The notes beneath the pieces are model-generated. The model worked only from the letters and a program-made list of their open reading frames with translations. It was not told where the DNA came from and ran no database searches. 10,256 nucleotides of DNA from Planctomycetota bacterium. Its GTDB lineage: Bacteria > Planctomycetota > Planctomycetia > Pirellulales > Lacipirellulaceae. This document shows positions 1 through 5,931 of the stretch, piece by piece. The stretch spans positions 1 through 10,256 of the forward strand of contig JAJDEE010000303.1 in NCBI GenBank assembly GCA_029259975.1, written 5' to 3'. Made by a program: the position numbers and the translations under genes. Position 1 is the first letter of the stretch. Each line of letters starts with the position of its first letter.

Positions 1-2
1 CG

Positions 3-167
3 CTAGTGGTCGATGGCAAAGTCGTTTGCCAGCTGACCGCCGAAGATCGAATTCGCATTTCCCGTAGCGAGGCCGAGTTTCAACTGATCGAAGTCCACGG
101 CCACGGCTACTATCGCACGTTGCGAGAAAAGCTCGGCTGGGGCGGACGACTAAAGTTTAACGATTAG
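3..167 (+). CDS. nadK: NAD kinase, C-terminal fragment (5' end outside window)
   Basis: Only the last 54 codons and the TAG stop are present; the frame is open from the window edge. NAD kinase phosphorylates NAD+ to NADP+ in the cytoplasm, using ATP or polyphosphate. The fragment shows a DG-x-V strand (LVVDGKVV), an acidic/basic strand pair (EDRIRISRSE) and a final helix, YYRTLREKLGWGG. The aromatic-x-x-LR-x-KL-x-W ending is the usual C-terminus of bacterial NAD kinases. The catalytic GGDGT motif and the NE/D motif would lie upstream and cannot be checked. The next gene starts 147 bp downstream on the same strand, so co-transcription is possible but not shown. The family assignment rests on this short C-terminal signature only. 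Confidence 0.82.
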   Translation, partial: LVVDGKVVCQLTAEDRIRISRSEAEFQLIEVHGHGYYRTLREKLGWGGRLKFND

Positions 168-193
168 CAATTTTTCACACTTCAACAATGGGC

Positions 194-250
194 ATTCCTT
201 GCTGGATGTTAGTTATCTTTTCAGAAAACATCCCATATCCAGCAAGAAAT
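194..250. repeat. Inverted repeat downstream of nadK
   Basis: A perfect 10-bp inverted repeat (CTTGCTGGAT at 198-207, ATCCAGCAAG at 237-246) extends by three more pairs (194-196 with 248-250) beyond one mismatch, with a 29-nt loop. There is no T-run after either arm, so it is not a classical intrinsic terminator. It could stabilise the nadK mRNA end or act in the leader of the next gene. A second small hairpin, GTGGGC-AGT-GCCCAC at 280-294, sits 20 bp before the ATG at 315. It overlaps an alternative pairing, CCCA-TAGTG-TGGG at 272-284. Confidence 0.5.
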
Positions 251-314
251 GTCCAAGTAAGAAGTTCCAGTCCCATAGTGTGGGCAGTGCCCACCGTATT
301 GAAGGGGTGCAAGG

Positions 315-1175
315 ATGCACAATCACAAATTTCTCGCCACCGTTTGCCTGTTTGTTTTCTCCACGATACAAGCGCAGGCAGCCGAAGGCGCTCAAAAGCA
401 TCTGCTCCAATATAAATTCAAAATGGGCGAGGTGATCCGCTATCGGGTCCACCATGCGACCAACATTCGCACGACCATCGAAGAAACGACGCAACAGGCT
501 GAAAGCACGAGCGAATCGATCAAAGCGTGGAAGGTGACCGACGTGCTGCCCGGCGGCGAGATGCAGTTCGTCCACCTAGTCGAAACCGTGCGAATGACCA
601 ACATCGTGCCAAATCGTGGCACCGTGAAATACGATAGCGAAGCCGACAAAACGCCGCCGCCCAGTTTCTCGCAAGCCGCTCGTGCTGTTGGCATTCCACT
701 ATCGGTGATTCGTATCAAGCCCGACGGCGAAATCGTCCATCGTGAAGAAAAACACCCTCAGCCGGCCAGCAGCGACGACACGCCGATTACCATGCGTCTG
801 CCTTCCGAAGCAATCGCCATTGGCGAACAATGGGATGCCACCTACGAGGTCGACGCCCAGCGCAAGAACGAAGCGAAGCTCAAAGTACGCACACGACGCG
901 TCTGCACATTGAAGAACGTGCAAGCCGGCATCGCGACGATTGCCGTCGAGTACCAAATTCTCACGCCAGTCAGCGCCTACATCGAATCGCAACTCATACA
1001 AAAGCTGACCGAGGGAACCGTCCGCTTCGACATCGAAGCTGGCAGAACCGTCTCGCAGAAGTTCGACGCCGACCGCCGAGTGATTGGTTTTTCGGGCCAG
1101 GCGAGCAGCATGCATTTTACTTCGCGTCTCGAGGAGCGCTTGCTCAAGCCGGGCGAGCGTTTAGCTCGGAAGTAA
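315..1175 (+). CDS. Secreted conserved hypothetical protein (286 aa)
   Basis: Function unknown. The N-terminus has a Sec signal peptide: a short basic start (MHNHK), a hydrophobic core at residues 6-19 and a likely cleavage after AQA near residue 22. No other membrane segment is seen, so the mature protein should be periplasmic or exported. The mature part looks beta-rich, with alternating polar and hydrophobic strands: YKFKMGEVIRYRV, MQFVHLVETVRM, IRIKPDGEIVHRE, IGEQWDATYEVD, TVRFDIEAGRTVSQKF. The order 'G-E-x-x-R-Y-x-V ... LP ... IGEQW ... G-x-x-x-FD-x-x-x-GR' resembles secreted planctomycete proteins of the DUF6263 type; that link is from memory and unverified. ATG 315 is chosen because the signal peptide starts there; AAGG lies directly before it and GAAGGGG at 301-307, so the SD spacing is acceptable. 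The gene converges on pyruvate kinase with a 53-bp gap. Confidence 0.8.
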   Translation: MHNHKFLATVCLFVFSTIQAQAAEGAQKHLLQYKFKMGEVIRYRVHHATNIRTTIEETTQQAESTSESIKAWKVTDVLPGGEMQFVHLVETVRMTNIVPNRGTVKYDSEADKTPPPSFSQAARAVGIPLSVIRIKPDGEIVHREEKHPQPASSDDTPITMRLPSEAIAIGEQWDATYEVDAQRKNEAKLKVRTRRVCTLKNVQAGIATIAVEYQILTPVSAYIESQLIQKLTEGTVRFDIEAGRTVSQKFDADRRVIGFSGQASSMHFTSRLEERLLKPGERLARK

Positions 1176-1228
1176 CGTTTGGTCGATTGCTAGCTAGCAG
1201 AACATCAAAGGTGAAAATTTGTCTGATC

Positions 1229-2815
1229 CTAGCACGTCCCGACGCATTCGACTTCGTGCACGATGACAATGTCATGCACGCCCGAAGCCAGTGGGCACTC
1301 ATCTTGGCCCGCTGTGAGGTGCGAGCCGCCGACGATGACAATGCGGTCGCCGCGTGTGGCCAGTCGGTGCTGGCAGGCCCAGGCATCGGTGTAGTTAATC
1401 AATTGCTCGGCATTGCAGGCTGGTGCGCCGCGTAGTGGGGTAACGCCCCAGTAGAGGCACATCTGCCGCAGCGTTTTTTCTTTGGTGCTGACACCGATCG
1501 TGGGCACAAAGCTGCGCTGCTGCGAAAGAGCCAAGGCGGTGCGTCCCGAGTGACTTGCGACGACAACCAATTTTGCACCTAGCTTGTGAGCCATCGAGCC
1601 AGCACCATGTACGACAGCGCTGGTCACCTCGTGCAATCCATCCGCCCGCTTATCGCCAAAGGCGCGTAGTGGCTTGCCAGCTATGCTCGCCTCGGTCGCC
1701 CGCGCGATACGGCTCATCATGCTGACTGCTTCGGTCGGATATTTGCCAATGGCAGTTTCTCCAGAAAGCATACAAGCATCGGCACCGTCGAGAATCGCGT
1801 TGGCAACATCAGTCACTTCAGCACGTGTGGGGCGTAGGTTCTCGTGCATGCTGTCGAGCATCTGCGTGGCGATGATCACCGGTTTATGAAACTCTTGGCA
1901 CTTTTTGATGATCCGTTTCTGTGCAAGTGGCATTTCGGCCACGTCAATCTCGACACCTAAGTCGCCGCGAGCGACCATGATACCATCGGCCTCCGCCACA
2001 ATTTCGTCGAGACGTTCGAGCGCCTCGGGTTTTTCGATCTTGGCGATCACGCTAGCCGACGAACCGCTCGACCGCACGATGTCTTTCAGTGTACGCACTT
2101 CGTCAGGCGAGCGAACAAAGCTGAGGCTGATGAAATCGACGCCAGCCTTGGCCGCCCAAATGGCATGTTTGTGATCGTCCACACTAATGGCCGGCGCACT
2201 GAGTTTGACGCCCGGAAGATTGATGCCTTGCCGGCTCCGAATCGTACCCTCTTGCACGACGCGCAACTCGGCGCGGCCGGGCAAAAGGCCTTCCACAACC
2301 ATGCTGACGGTCCCGTCGGAGAGCATCACCTGATCGCCCACCGACAGCTCGTCGACCAGCGGTTCGTAACTGGTGGTTAGCTCGTTGGGCTTCGTCGGCT
2401 CGCAGGTGACGAAAAAGAACTGCTCGTCACGTCCGCAACAAATGCTATCGCCTGGCAATTCGCCCAACCGAAATTTTGGACCAGCCAGATCGGCCAAAAT
2501 TGCCAATGGCTCGTTTAGGTCCTCGCCCAATTGGCGAATCCGGTCGACAAAGATTTGTTGCTGTTCCGGCTCGCCGTGAGCCATATTCAAGCGAAAGACA
2601 TTTGCCCCAGCCCGTACCAGCTGGCCCAGCTGTTCAATTTCGCCGCAGGCTGGCCCCACCGTGGCGACAATCTTGGTGCGTGCTTTTTTGGAGGGGTTCT
2701 GTGGCATTTGAGGTTTTTCGGAAAGGGAAACGATTTCTGTTTCCAAGCTACGAATCATCGTTTCGCTGGTCATTTTTACTGCTGCTGAGGATATACTGGG
2801 TGCTAATTGAGTCAT
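1229..2815 (-). CDS. pyk: Pyruvate kinase
   Basis: Catalyses the last step of glycolysis, phosphoenolpyruvate + ADP to pyruvate + ATP, in the cytoplasm. Landmarks in order: ARTKIVATVGP (45-55), RLNMAHG (75-81), start of the B domain at DLAGPKFRLGEL (109-120), active-site block AKIEKPEAL (258-266; catalytic Lys259 and metal-binding Glu261), RGDLGVE (283-289; metal-binding Asp285), MLSGETA (349-355), then a C-terminal allosteric-type domain from about 385. At 528 aa it is longer than the usual 470-480 aa; the excess is a roughly 44-residue polar N-terminal extension with no match I know. The start at 2815 has a weak GGGG SD; ATGs at codons 15, 20 and 37 (2773, 2758, 2707) are alternatives, none with a better SD. 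Position 114 is Lys, and Leu110, Leu117 and Ala79 replace residues typical of K+-dependent enzymes (see findings). Confidence 0.97.
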   Translation of the reverse strand: MTQLAPSISSAAVKMTSETMIRSLETEIVSLSEKPQMPQNPSKKARTKIVATVGPACGEIEQLGQLVRAGANVFRLNMAHGEPEQQQIFVDRIRQLGEDLNEPLAILADLAGPKFRLGELPGDSICCGRDEQFFFVTCEPTKPNELTTSYEPLVDELSVGDQVMLSDGTVSMVVEGLLPGRAELRVVQEGTIRSRQGINLPGVKLSAPAISVDDHKHAIWAAKAGVDFISLSFVRSPDEVRTLKDIVRSSGSSASVIAKIEKPEALERLDEIVAEADGIMVARGDLGVEIDVAEMPLAQKRIIKKCQEFHKPVIIATQMLDSMHENLRPTRAEVTDVANAILDGADACMLSGETAIGKYPTEAVSMMSRIARATEASIAGKPLRAFGDKRADGLHEVTSAVVHGAGSMAHKLGAKLVVVASHSGRTALALSQQRSFVPTIGVSTKEKTLRQMCLYWGVTPLRGAPACNAEQLINYTDAWACQHRLATRGDRIVIVGGSHLTAGQDECPLASGVHDIVIVHEVECVGTC

Positions 2816-2859
2816 CTATTGTCGCCCCTACGTTGGATATTGGGAATATGTGGTTTTTG

Positions 2860-2897
2860 GCCTATCTCGTGACTTGAAGCCTATCTTGTGACTAGAA
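2860..2897. repeat. 19-bp tandem duplication upstream of pyk
   Basis: Two head-to-tail 19-bp units lie at 2860-2878 (GCCTATCTCGTGACTTGAA) and 2879-2897 (GCCTATCTTGTGACTAGAA). They differ at two positions. The GAAGCCTATC core is shared with the right arm of the inverted repeat at 3060-3085, suggesting degenerate members of the same dispersed family. They lie 45 bp upstream of the pyruvate kinase start, in its promoter or leader region. Confidence 0.6.
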
Positions 2898-2998
2898 GCG
2901 TCTTCAACCATACTTTTTCTTTTCTGAGATTTCGCCCGTAGCTGAAACTCCTGCGGTTAATCCCCCAATCCTATTCACTGAGTCCTCATCATAAGCGT

Positions 2999-3004
2999 TA
3001 TAAT
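2999..3004 (+). promoter_or_regulatory. Consensus -10 box for the dehydrogenase gene
   Basis: A perfect TATAAT lies 95 bp upstream of ATG 3099. No good -35 is visible: the best candidate, TTCACT at 2974-2979, has a long 19-bp spacer. If used, transcription would begin near 3010-3012, almost exactly at the first base of the 26-bp inverted repeat, so the whole leader would be the hairpin plus about 13 nt. Assigned from sequence alone. Confidence 0.4.
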
Positions 3005-3008
3005 CGTA

Positions 3009-3085
3009 CGTAGGATAGGCTTCTAGCCTGTCAGTCAAACCCTACGAACAAAGCCCTGCCTGACAGGCTAGAAGCCTATCCTACG
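3009..3085. repeat. Perfect 26-bp inverted repeat (dispersed palindromic family)
   Basis: The arms at 3009-3034 and 3060-3085 are exact reverse complements over 26 bp and are separated by 25 nt. Each arm also contains its own small palindrome, AGGCT-nnn-AGCCT (3017-3029 and 3065-3077), so the DNA or RNA can fold either as one long stem or as two small hairpins. This layout resembles REP/MITE-like extragenic palindromes. A 13-bp piece (AAGCCTATCCTAC) recurs at 4997-5009 and a degenerate form at 2879-2888. It ends 13 bp before the dehydrogenase start codon. Confidence 0.85.
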
Positions 3086-3098
3086 TTTTGGATCACCC

Positions 3099-3923
3099 AT
3101 GAAACCCGACTACTGGCAAGATAAGGTTTGTGTGGTCACCGGCGCGTCCTCAGGCTTAGGCGAAGCGATTGCTCGGACCTTGGCCGCGCGTGGAGCGCAA
3201 CTCGTCCTCGTGGCGCGTCACCTAGAGCGGCTCGAACAGACTGCCGACACGTTACGCGCCCTGGGGGGCAAAGTGTTGGCCGTCGGCGCCGACTTGACCG
3301 TTCAGCAAGATGTCGACAACTTGATCCAGCAGGTGGTCTTGCGTTTTGGCCAAGTTGATTTTCTGTGCAACTGCGCCGGACGCTCGTCGCGTGGAGCGAT
3401 ACTCGACACCACTCCCGAAGATTTTCAACAACTGCTCGATATCAATTTCCTAGCCACCGTCCGCACCACCCGCGCCTTCGCAGCGGCGCTGCTAGGGCAA
3501 CGCGGTCACCTCGTACAAATCGGCTCGCTGGCCAGCAAAGTCGCCGCGCGCTATCTGGGTGCCTACCCGGCTAGTAAATTCGCCCTCGCCGCCTACGCGC
3601 AGCAGTTACGGTTGGAATTAGGCCCCGACGGACTGCATGTGCTACTCGTTTGCCCCGGGCCTATCAGCCGCGGCGATTGGGTGCCTCGTTACGCCGAAGC
3701 AGCAGATGGCCTGCCAGCCGAAGCCCAGCAGCCCGGCGGCGGCGCGAAGCTGCGCGGCATTGCTCCGACGTGGTTAGCAGAACGCATTCTCATCGCCTGC
3801 GAAAAACGTCAGCCTGAGTTAATCGTACCGTGGAAGGCTCGCGCGCTGTTGGCCCTGGCGCAGCTCTCACCCCGACTGGGCGACTGGCTGTTGCTGCGAG
3901 CGACGTCGAAAAAAAGCGACTAG
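3099..3923 (+). CDS. Short-chain dehydrogenase/reductase (SDR family, 274 aa)
   Basis: Classical SDR oxidoreductase of unknown substrate. All family landmarks are present: nucleotide-binding TGASSGLG (14-21), Asp65 in the GADLT turn, NCAG (91-94, usual NNAG), Asn116, catalytic Ser143 (IGSLAS), and Tyr156/Lys160 in YPASK. Arg40 after the second strand (VLVARHLERLE) suggests a preference for NADP(H) over NAD(H). The C-terminal part contains PGPI (SDR proline motif), a region rich in Gly and Ala around residues 205-220 that is likely the substrate-binding loop, and a hydrophobic tail with LLALAQLSPRLGDWLL that may touch the membrane. Length fits the family. The SD is weak (TTTTGGAT about 6 nt before ATG), and a 26-bp inverted repeat ends 13 bp upstream. 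The gene converges on the exchanger gene with 8 bp between stop codons, leaving no room for a separate terminator. Reductase or dehydrogenase direction cannot be told. Confidence 0.92.
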   Translation: MKPDYWQDKVCVVTGASSGLGEAIARTLAARGAQLVLVARHLERLEQTADTLRALGGKVLAVGADLTVQQDVDNLIQQVVLRFGQVDFLCNCAGRSSRGAILDTTPEDFQQLLDINFLATVRTTRAFAAALLGQRGHLVQIGSLASKVAARYLGAYPASKFALAAYAQQLRLELGPDGLHVLLVCPGPISRGDWVPRYAEAADGLPAEAQQPGGGAKLRGIAPTWLAERILIACEKRQPELIVPWKARALLALAQLSPRLGDWLLLRATSKKSD

Positions 3924-3931
3924 GGCGTCTA

Positions 3932-4963
3932 CTACAAAAACGTATAGCTCATCACCATCGCCGCCACATAAACGGCCAGCAAAGCGGCACCCAAAGGGCG
4001 CTTCATTCGCTCGCCCGAAAAAGTCACGCCGACTCGGAAAACGATCAACACCAGCAACATGCTGGGCAGCAGTACACGAAAGAAACTCGGGCTGGCGACC
4101 AAACCCGTCGGTGTGACTGCGGCTGAGGCGCCCGCGACGAACAACACGTTCAGAATGTCGGCGCCGATGATATTGCCGATCGCCAGATCGCCATGATCTT
4201 TGCGCGCCGCAGCGATGGCGGTCACTAGCTCGGGCAACGAAGTGCCAAACGCCACGAGCGTCGCTGCAACCACTCCCCCAGGCACGCCCAACCTGACAGC
4301 GGCTTCTTGAATCGCTGGAATCAGCAGGTGGCTAGCGCCAACCACCGCGCCGATGGCAACGATCAGCTTTCCAATAACCAATCCCAGTGGCGCAGCCGCG
4401 TCGGTCTCAAATTCTTCAAGCTCCGTCGTCCCACCAAAAGCTTTTGCCCAGCGAACCGACATCGCCAGATAAGCGAGGAGTAGTCCCAAAAAAACATAAC
4501 CGATCCACTGGGGTAAATTACCGCCATTGCCCTCAGCCTCAAACGGATTACCGTTGCCCCAAGGCCAGCAAGCAGCGACCAACAACCAACCTGCAGCAAA
4601 CTGAAGCCAGCCCTGCCGATTGACGATCGCCCGTGGCATTTTCAGCGGCTTGATCAAACAGGCTAAGCCCAAAATCAGCCCCGTGTCGCAAATCACCGAA
4701 CCGACCGCGTTGCCTAGTGCCAACCCCGGTTGCCCTTTCAACGCCGCCAGTACCGACACCGCCGCCTCTGGAGCCGTCGTGCCCAGGCTGACAACTGTCG
4801 CGCCGATGATCACCTTCGGCAACCCCGATCGCTCTGACAGCACCACCGCTTCGCCAACCAGCCAATCAGCCGCTTTGCCAATCACGGCCAAAATCGCCAT
4901 GATCTCGACCGCCAGCAGCCAGCCCGATTGGTGAGCAAAAAATTCTTCGAGAGCTTTTTCCAT
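3932..4963 (-). CDS. Sodium/calcium exchanger family membrane protein (CaCA, YrbG-like)
   Basis: Polytopic inner-membrane cation antiporter of the CaCA superfamily, expected to exchange Ca2+ for Na+ or H+. The two inverted alpha repeats are clear: alpha-1 at residues 52-100 (IIGATVVSLGTTAPEAAVS, then GNAVGSVICDTGLILG) and alpha-2 at 232-278 (AATLVAFGTSLPELVTAI, then GNIIGADILNVL). Glu66 and Glu245 match the conserved ion-binding glutamates. The repeats are joined by a polar linker with acidic residues (about 175-190, TTELEEFETD). Around ten hydrophobic segments fit the fold; 343 aa is slightly longer than YrbG-type proteins. In alpha-1 the usual GSN reads GSV, and Asp93 follows. ATG 4963 is the natural start; its SD (GGATCC) is weak. 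Upstream, on this strand, lies a half copy of the palindromic repeat (4997-5009). Substrate ions are inferred from the family only. Confidence 0.93.
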   Translation of the reverse strand: MEKALEEFFAHQSGWLLAVEIMAILAVIGKAADWLVGEAVVLSERSGLPKVIIGATVVSLGTTAPEAAVSVLAALKGQPGLALGNAVGSVICDTGLILGLACLIKPLKMPRAIVNRQGWLQFAAGWLLVAACWPWGNGNPFEAEGNGGNLPQWIGYVFLGLLLAYLAMSVRWAKAFGGTTELEEFETDAAAPLGLVIGKLIVAIGAVVGASHLLIPAIQEAAVRLGVPGGVVAATLVAFGTSLPELVTAIAAARKDHGDLAIGNIIGADILNVLFVAGASAAVTPTGLVASPSFFRVLLPSMLLVLIVFRVGVTFSGERMKRPLGAALLAVYVAAMVMSYTFL

Positions 4964-4996
4964 GATAGGGATCCGTGATCGTTATGTAAAATTCGC

Positions 4997-5009
4997 AAGC
5001 CTATCCTAC
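4997..5009. repeat. Half copy of the dispersed palindromic repeat
   Basis: AAGCCTATCCTAC is identical to 3072-3084 in the right arm of the inverted repeat upstream of the dehydrogenase gene. Here it stands alone, 33 bp upstream of the exchanger start codon, without its partner arm. It is best read as a decayed member of the same repeat family. Confidence 0.5.
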
Positions 5010-5046
5010 ATTTGTGAAGCCAGCATTCTAACCCAAGAATGCCCGA

Positions 5047-5075
5047 ATGACCAAGGACGAAGATTGAGGTAGAAT
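5047..5075 (+). promoter_or_regulatory. Candidate sigma-70-type promoter
   Basis: ATGACC (5047-5052; four of six consensus bases) and TAGAAT (5070-5075; five of six) are separated by a 17-bp spacer. A transcript would start near 5082, then run through the 5117-5196 hairpin toward the small membrane-protein gene at 5246. Sequence resemblance only. Confidence 0.3.
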
Positions 5076-5116
5076 CGCTCGATATCCCTAGAGACAGAAC
5101 CACTAAACGCCTCTCA

Positions 5117-5196
5117 CCGAACGCGCCCGTAAGGAATCGTCCCAGCAGGCGTCTAGCTCAAACGGACGCTTCCTTACGGGCGCGGTTCGGTTTTTT
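5117..5196 (+). terminator. Strong intrinsic-terminator-like hairpin with U-run
   Basis: Arms 5117-5136 and 5170-5190 pair over 20 bp with one bulged G (5184 or 5185). After a 1x1 mismatch, five more pairs form (5138-5142 with 5164-5168). TTTTTT (5191-5196) follows the right arm directly. On the + strand this is a textbook intrinsic terminator, but no + strand gene ends upstream (the exchanger is on - and starts at 4963). It therefore lies in the leader of the small membrane protein at 5246, 50 bp before its ATG. It could be a leader attenuator, the 3' end of a short RNA, or a dispersed palindrome that landed here. Confidence 0.7.
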
Positions 5197-5245
5197 GCAT
5201 AAGGCATTTGAAGTTGGAACATGCCCCACAAACAAGGAACCCACT

Positions 5246-5527
5246 ATGCTCATCGACTTCCTAATCGGCTTCGGTGCTGTCAACACGTTACCGCACTTTC
5301 TGTTCGGCCGCTTAAACATTGGCATTCTGAGCCTGTTTGGTTTTAGTGCGAAAGGCAACTATTGCTACGCGGCTTTTTGCTTAGCGATGTCTTTGGGACT
5401 GTTCTCGTACAAATACGGGTTCAGCACGATTGGCGAGCATATGATGCTGGTGGGTGTGTTGTGGGTCGTTTTTGCCTATCTCGTATTGTGGGACTTTATC
5501 AATCGACGCCTGCGAAAAGATGCTTGA
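5246..5527 (+). CDS. Small integral membrane protein (93 aa), function unknown
   Basis: Not recognised as a characterised family. The protein is very hydrophobic, with three likely transmembrane helices: residues 2-22 (LIDFLIGFGAVNTLPHFLFG), about 38-55 (NYCYAAFCLAMSLGLFSY) and 65-83 (HMMLVGVLWVVFAYLVLWDF). It ends in a basic tail (NRRLRKDA), which by the positive-inside rule would be cytoplasmic. ATG 5246 is chosen over the earlier in-frame ATG 5195 because AAGGA at 5234-5238 gives a 7-nt SD spacing, and because 5195 falls inside the U-run of the upstream hairpin. It appears to be a single-gene unit, with a terminator-like hairpin before it and a weak one (5649-5666) after it. The clean SD and coherent membrane topology make it a likely real gene. 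Confidence 0.75.
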   Translation: MLIDFLIGFGAVNTLPHFLFGRLNIGILSLFGFSAKGNYCYAAFCLAMSLGLFSYKYGFSTIGEHMMLVGVLWVVFAYLVLWDFINRRLRKDA

Positions 5528-5648
5528 TTTCCGTTGCAATTGGGCCACGCGATCGTTTAGGTTAGGTCGGTGTTCGTTTCAAAAAAGTAGCCGCCGCTGA
5601 GCACAGATGTCGGCAGCCAAGAAACACGGATTGCGTTTTTAGAAGGGG

Positions 5649-5666
5649 CTGTCACCGGACAGTTTT
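5649..5666 (+). terminator. Possible weak terminator after the small membrane protein
   Basis: CTGTC-ACCG-GACAG (5649-5662) forms a 5-bp hairpin with a 4-nt loop, followed by TTTT. It lies 122 bp after the stop at 5527. The stem is short and the T-run is also part of the following inverted repeat (5663-5696), so the call is tentative. Confidence 0.25.
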
Positions 5667-5821
5667 GCGAATAAGTGGACTGATTAATTCGCAAAATTCT
5701 AGTGCTTTTGATAACCGCAATTCCAGAGAATCGCTTGAAACAAGCGGTTTTCGGACAACACACCGTGCAAAACTACGAGACTTTTGCGAGAAAAAACGCG
5801 TTTCGTTCGAGTGTCGCAAAA
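5663..5821. promoter_or_regulatory. Clustered TTTTGCGA inverted pairs in the methyltransferase leader
   Basis: The octamer TTTTGCGA occurs at 5663-5670 and 5782-5789, and its complement TCGCAAAA at 5689-5696 and 5814-5821, giving two inverted pairs in 160 bp. Pair 1 is perfect over 10 bp (5663-5672 with 5687-5696, 14-nt loop). Pair 2 is perfect over 8 bp and encloses a 10-bp palindrome, AAACGCGTTT (5794-5803). A separate hairpin, CGCTTG-AAA-CAAGCG (5732-5746) followed by GTTTT, lies between the pairs. The 356-bp stretch 5528-5883 holds no convincing gene. Operator sites for a dimeric regulator and RNA hairpins are both possible. Confidence 0.4.
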
Positions 5822-5883
5822 CCCCGCCAGGGGGGGCTTGCTGCCGATGTGAGCTATGTTTGGTAGCAGGAGGTCCCGTACAG

Positions 5884-5931
5884 ATGCGTAATAATGTCGT
5901 CGCTCGCTTGTTCTTGATGGTAATTATATGA
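5884..5931 (+). CDS. 15-codon upstream ORF, translationally coupled to methyltransferase gene
   Basis: A short ORF encodes MRNNVVARLFLMVII. It has the strongest Shine-Dalgarno sequence seen in the window: AGGAGGT at 5868-5874, 9 nt before its ATG. Its TGA stop overlaps the next gene's start as ATGA (5928-5931). The next gene has no clear SD of its own and no upstream in-frame start codon, since an in-frame TAA lies at 5892-5894 with no ATG, GTG or TTG after it. Ribosomes therefore probably load here and re-initiate. The stem TGCTGCC/GGTAGCA (5839-5845 with 5862-5868) abuts the SD and may modulate access. The peptide is hydrophobic; whether it matters itself is unknown. Confidence 0.4.
   Translation: MRNNVVARLFLMVII

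Noticed and set aside
1188..1199. 12-bp perfect palindrome TGCTAGCTAGCA between the convergent genes.
   Set aside because: It is too short and has no T-run, so it does not make a convincing terminator; probably chance.
830..1435. 201-aa + strand ORF crossing the end of the secreted protein gene and the end of pyruvate kinase.
   Set aside because: It is a shadow of two well-supported genes, with Arg/His-rich out-of-frame composition.
2816..2960. Promoter for pyruvate kinase on the minus strand (for example TTGAAG followed by GATAGG).
   Set aside because: Matches to consensus are poor and several equally weak pairs exist, so none was annotated.
5665..5931. 88-aa + strand ORF ending in the ATGA overlap before the methyltransferase gene.
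   Set aside because: Its first 73 codons span hairpins and low-quality coding sequence; only the last 15 codons have a real SD, so the short uORF is the better call.
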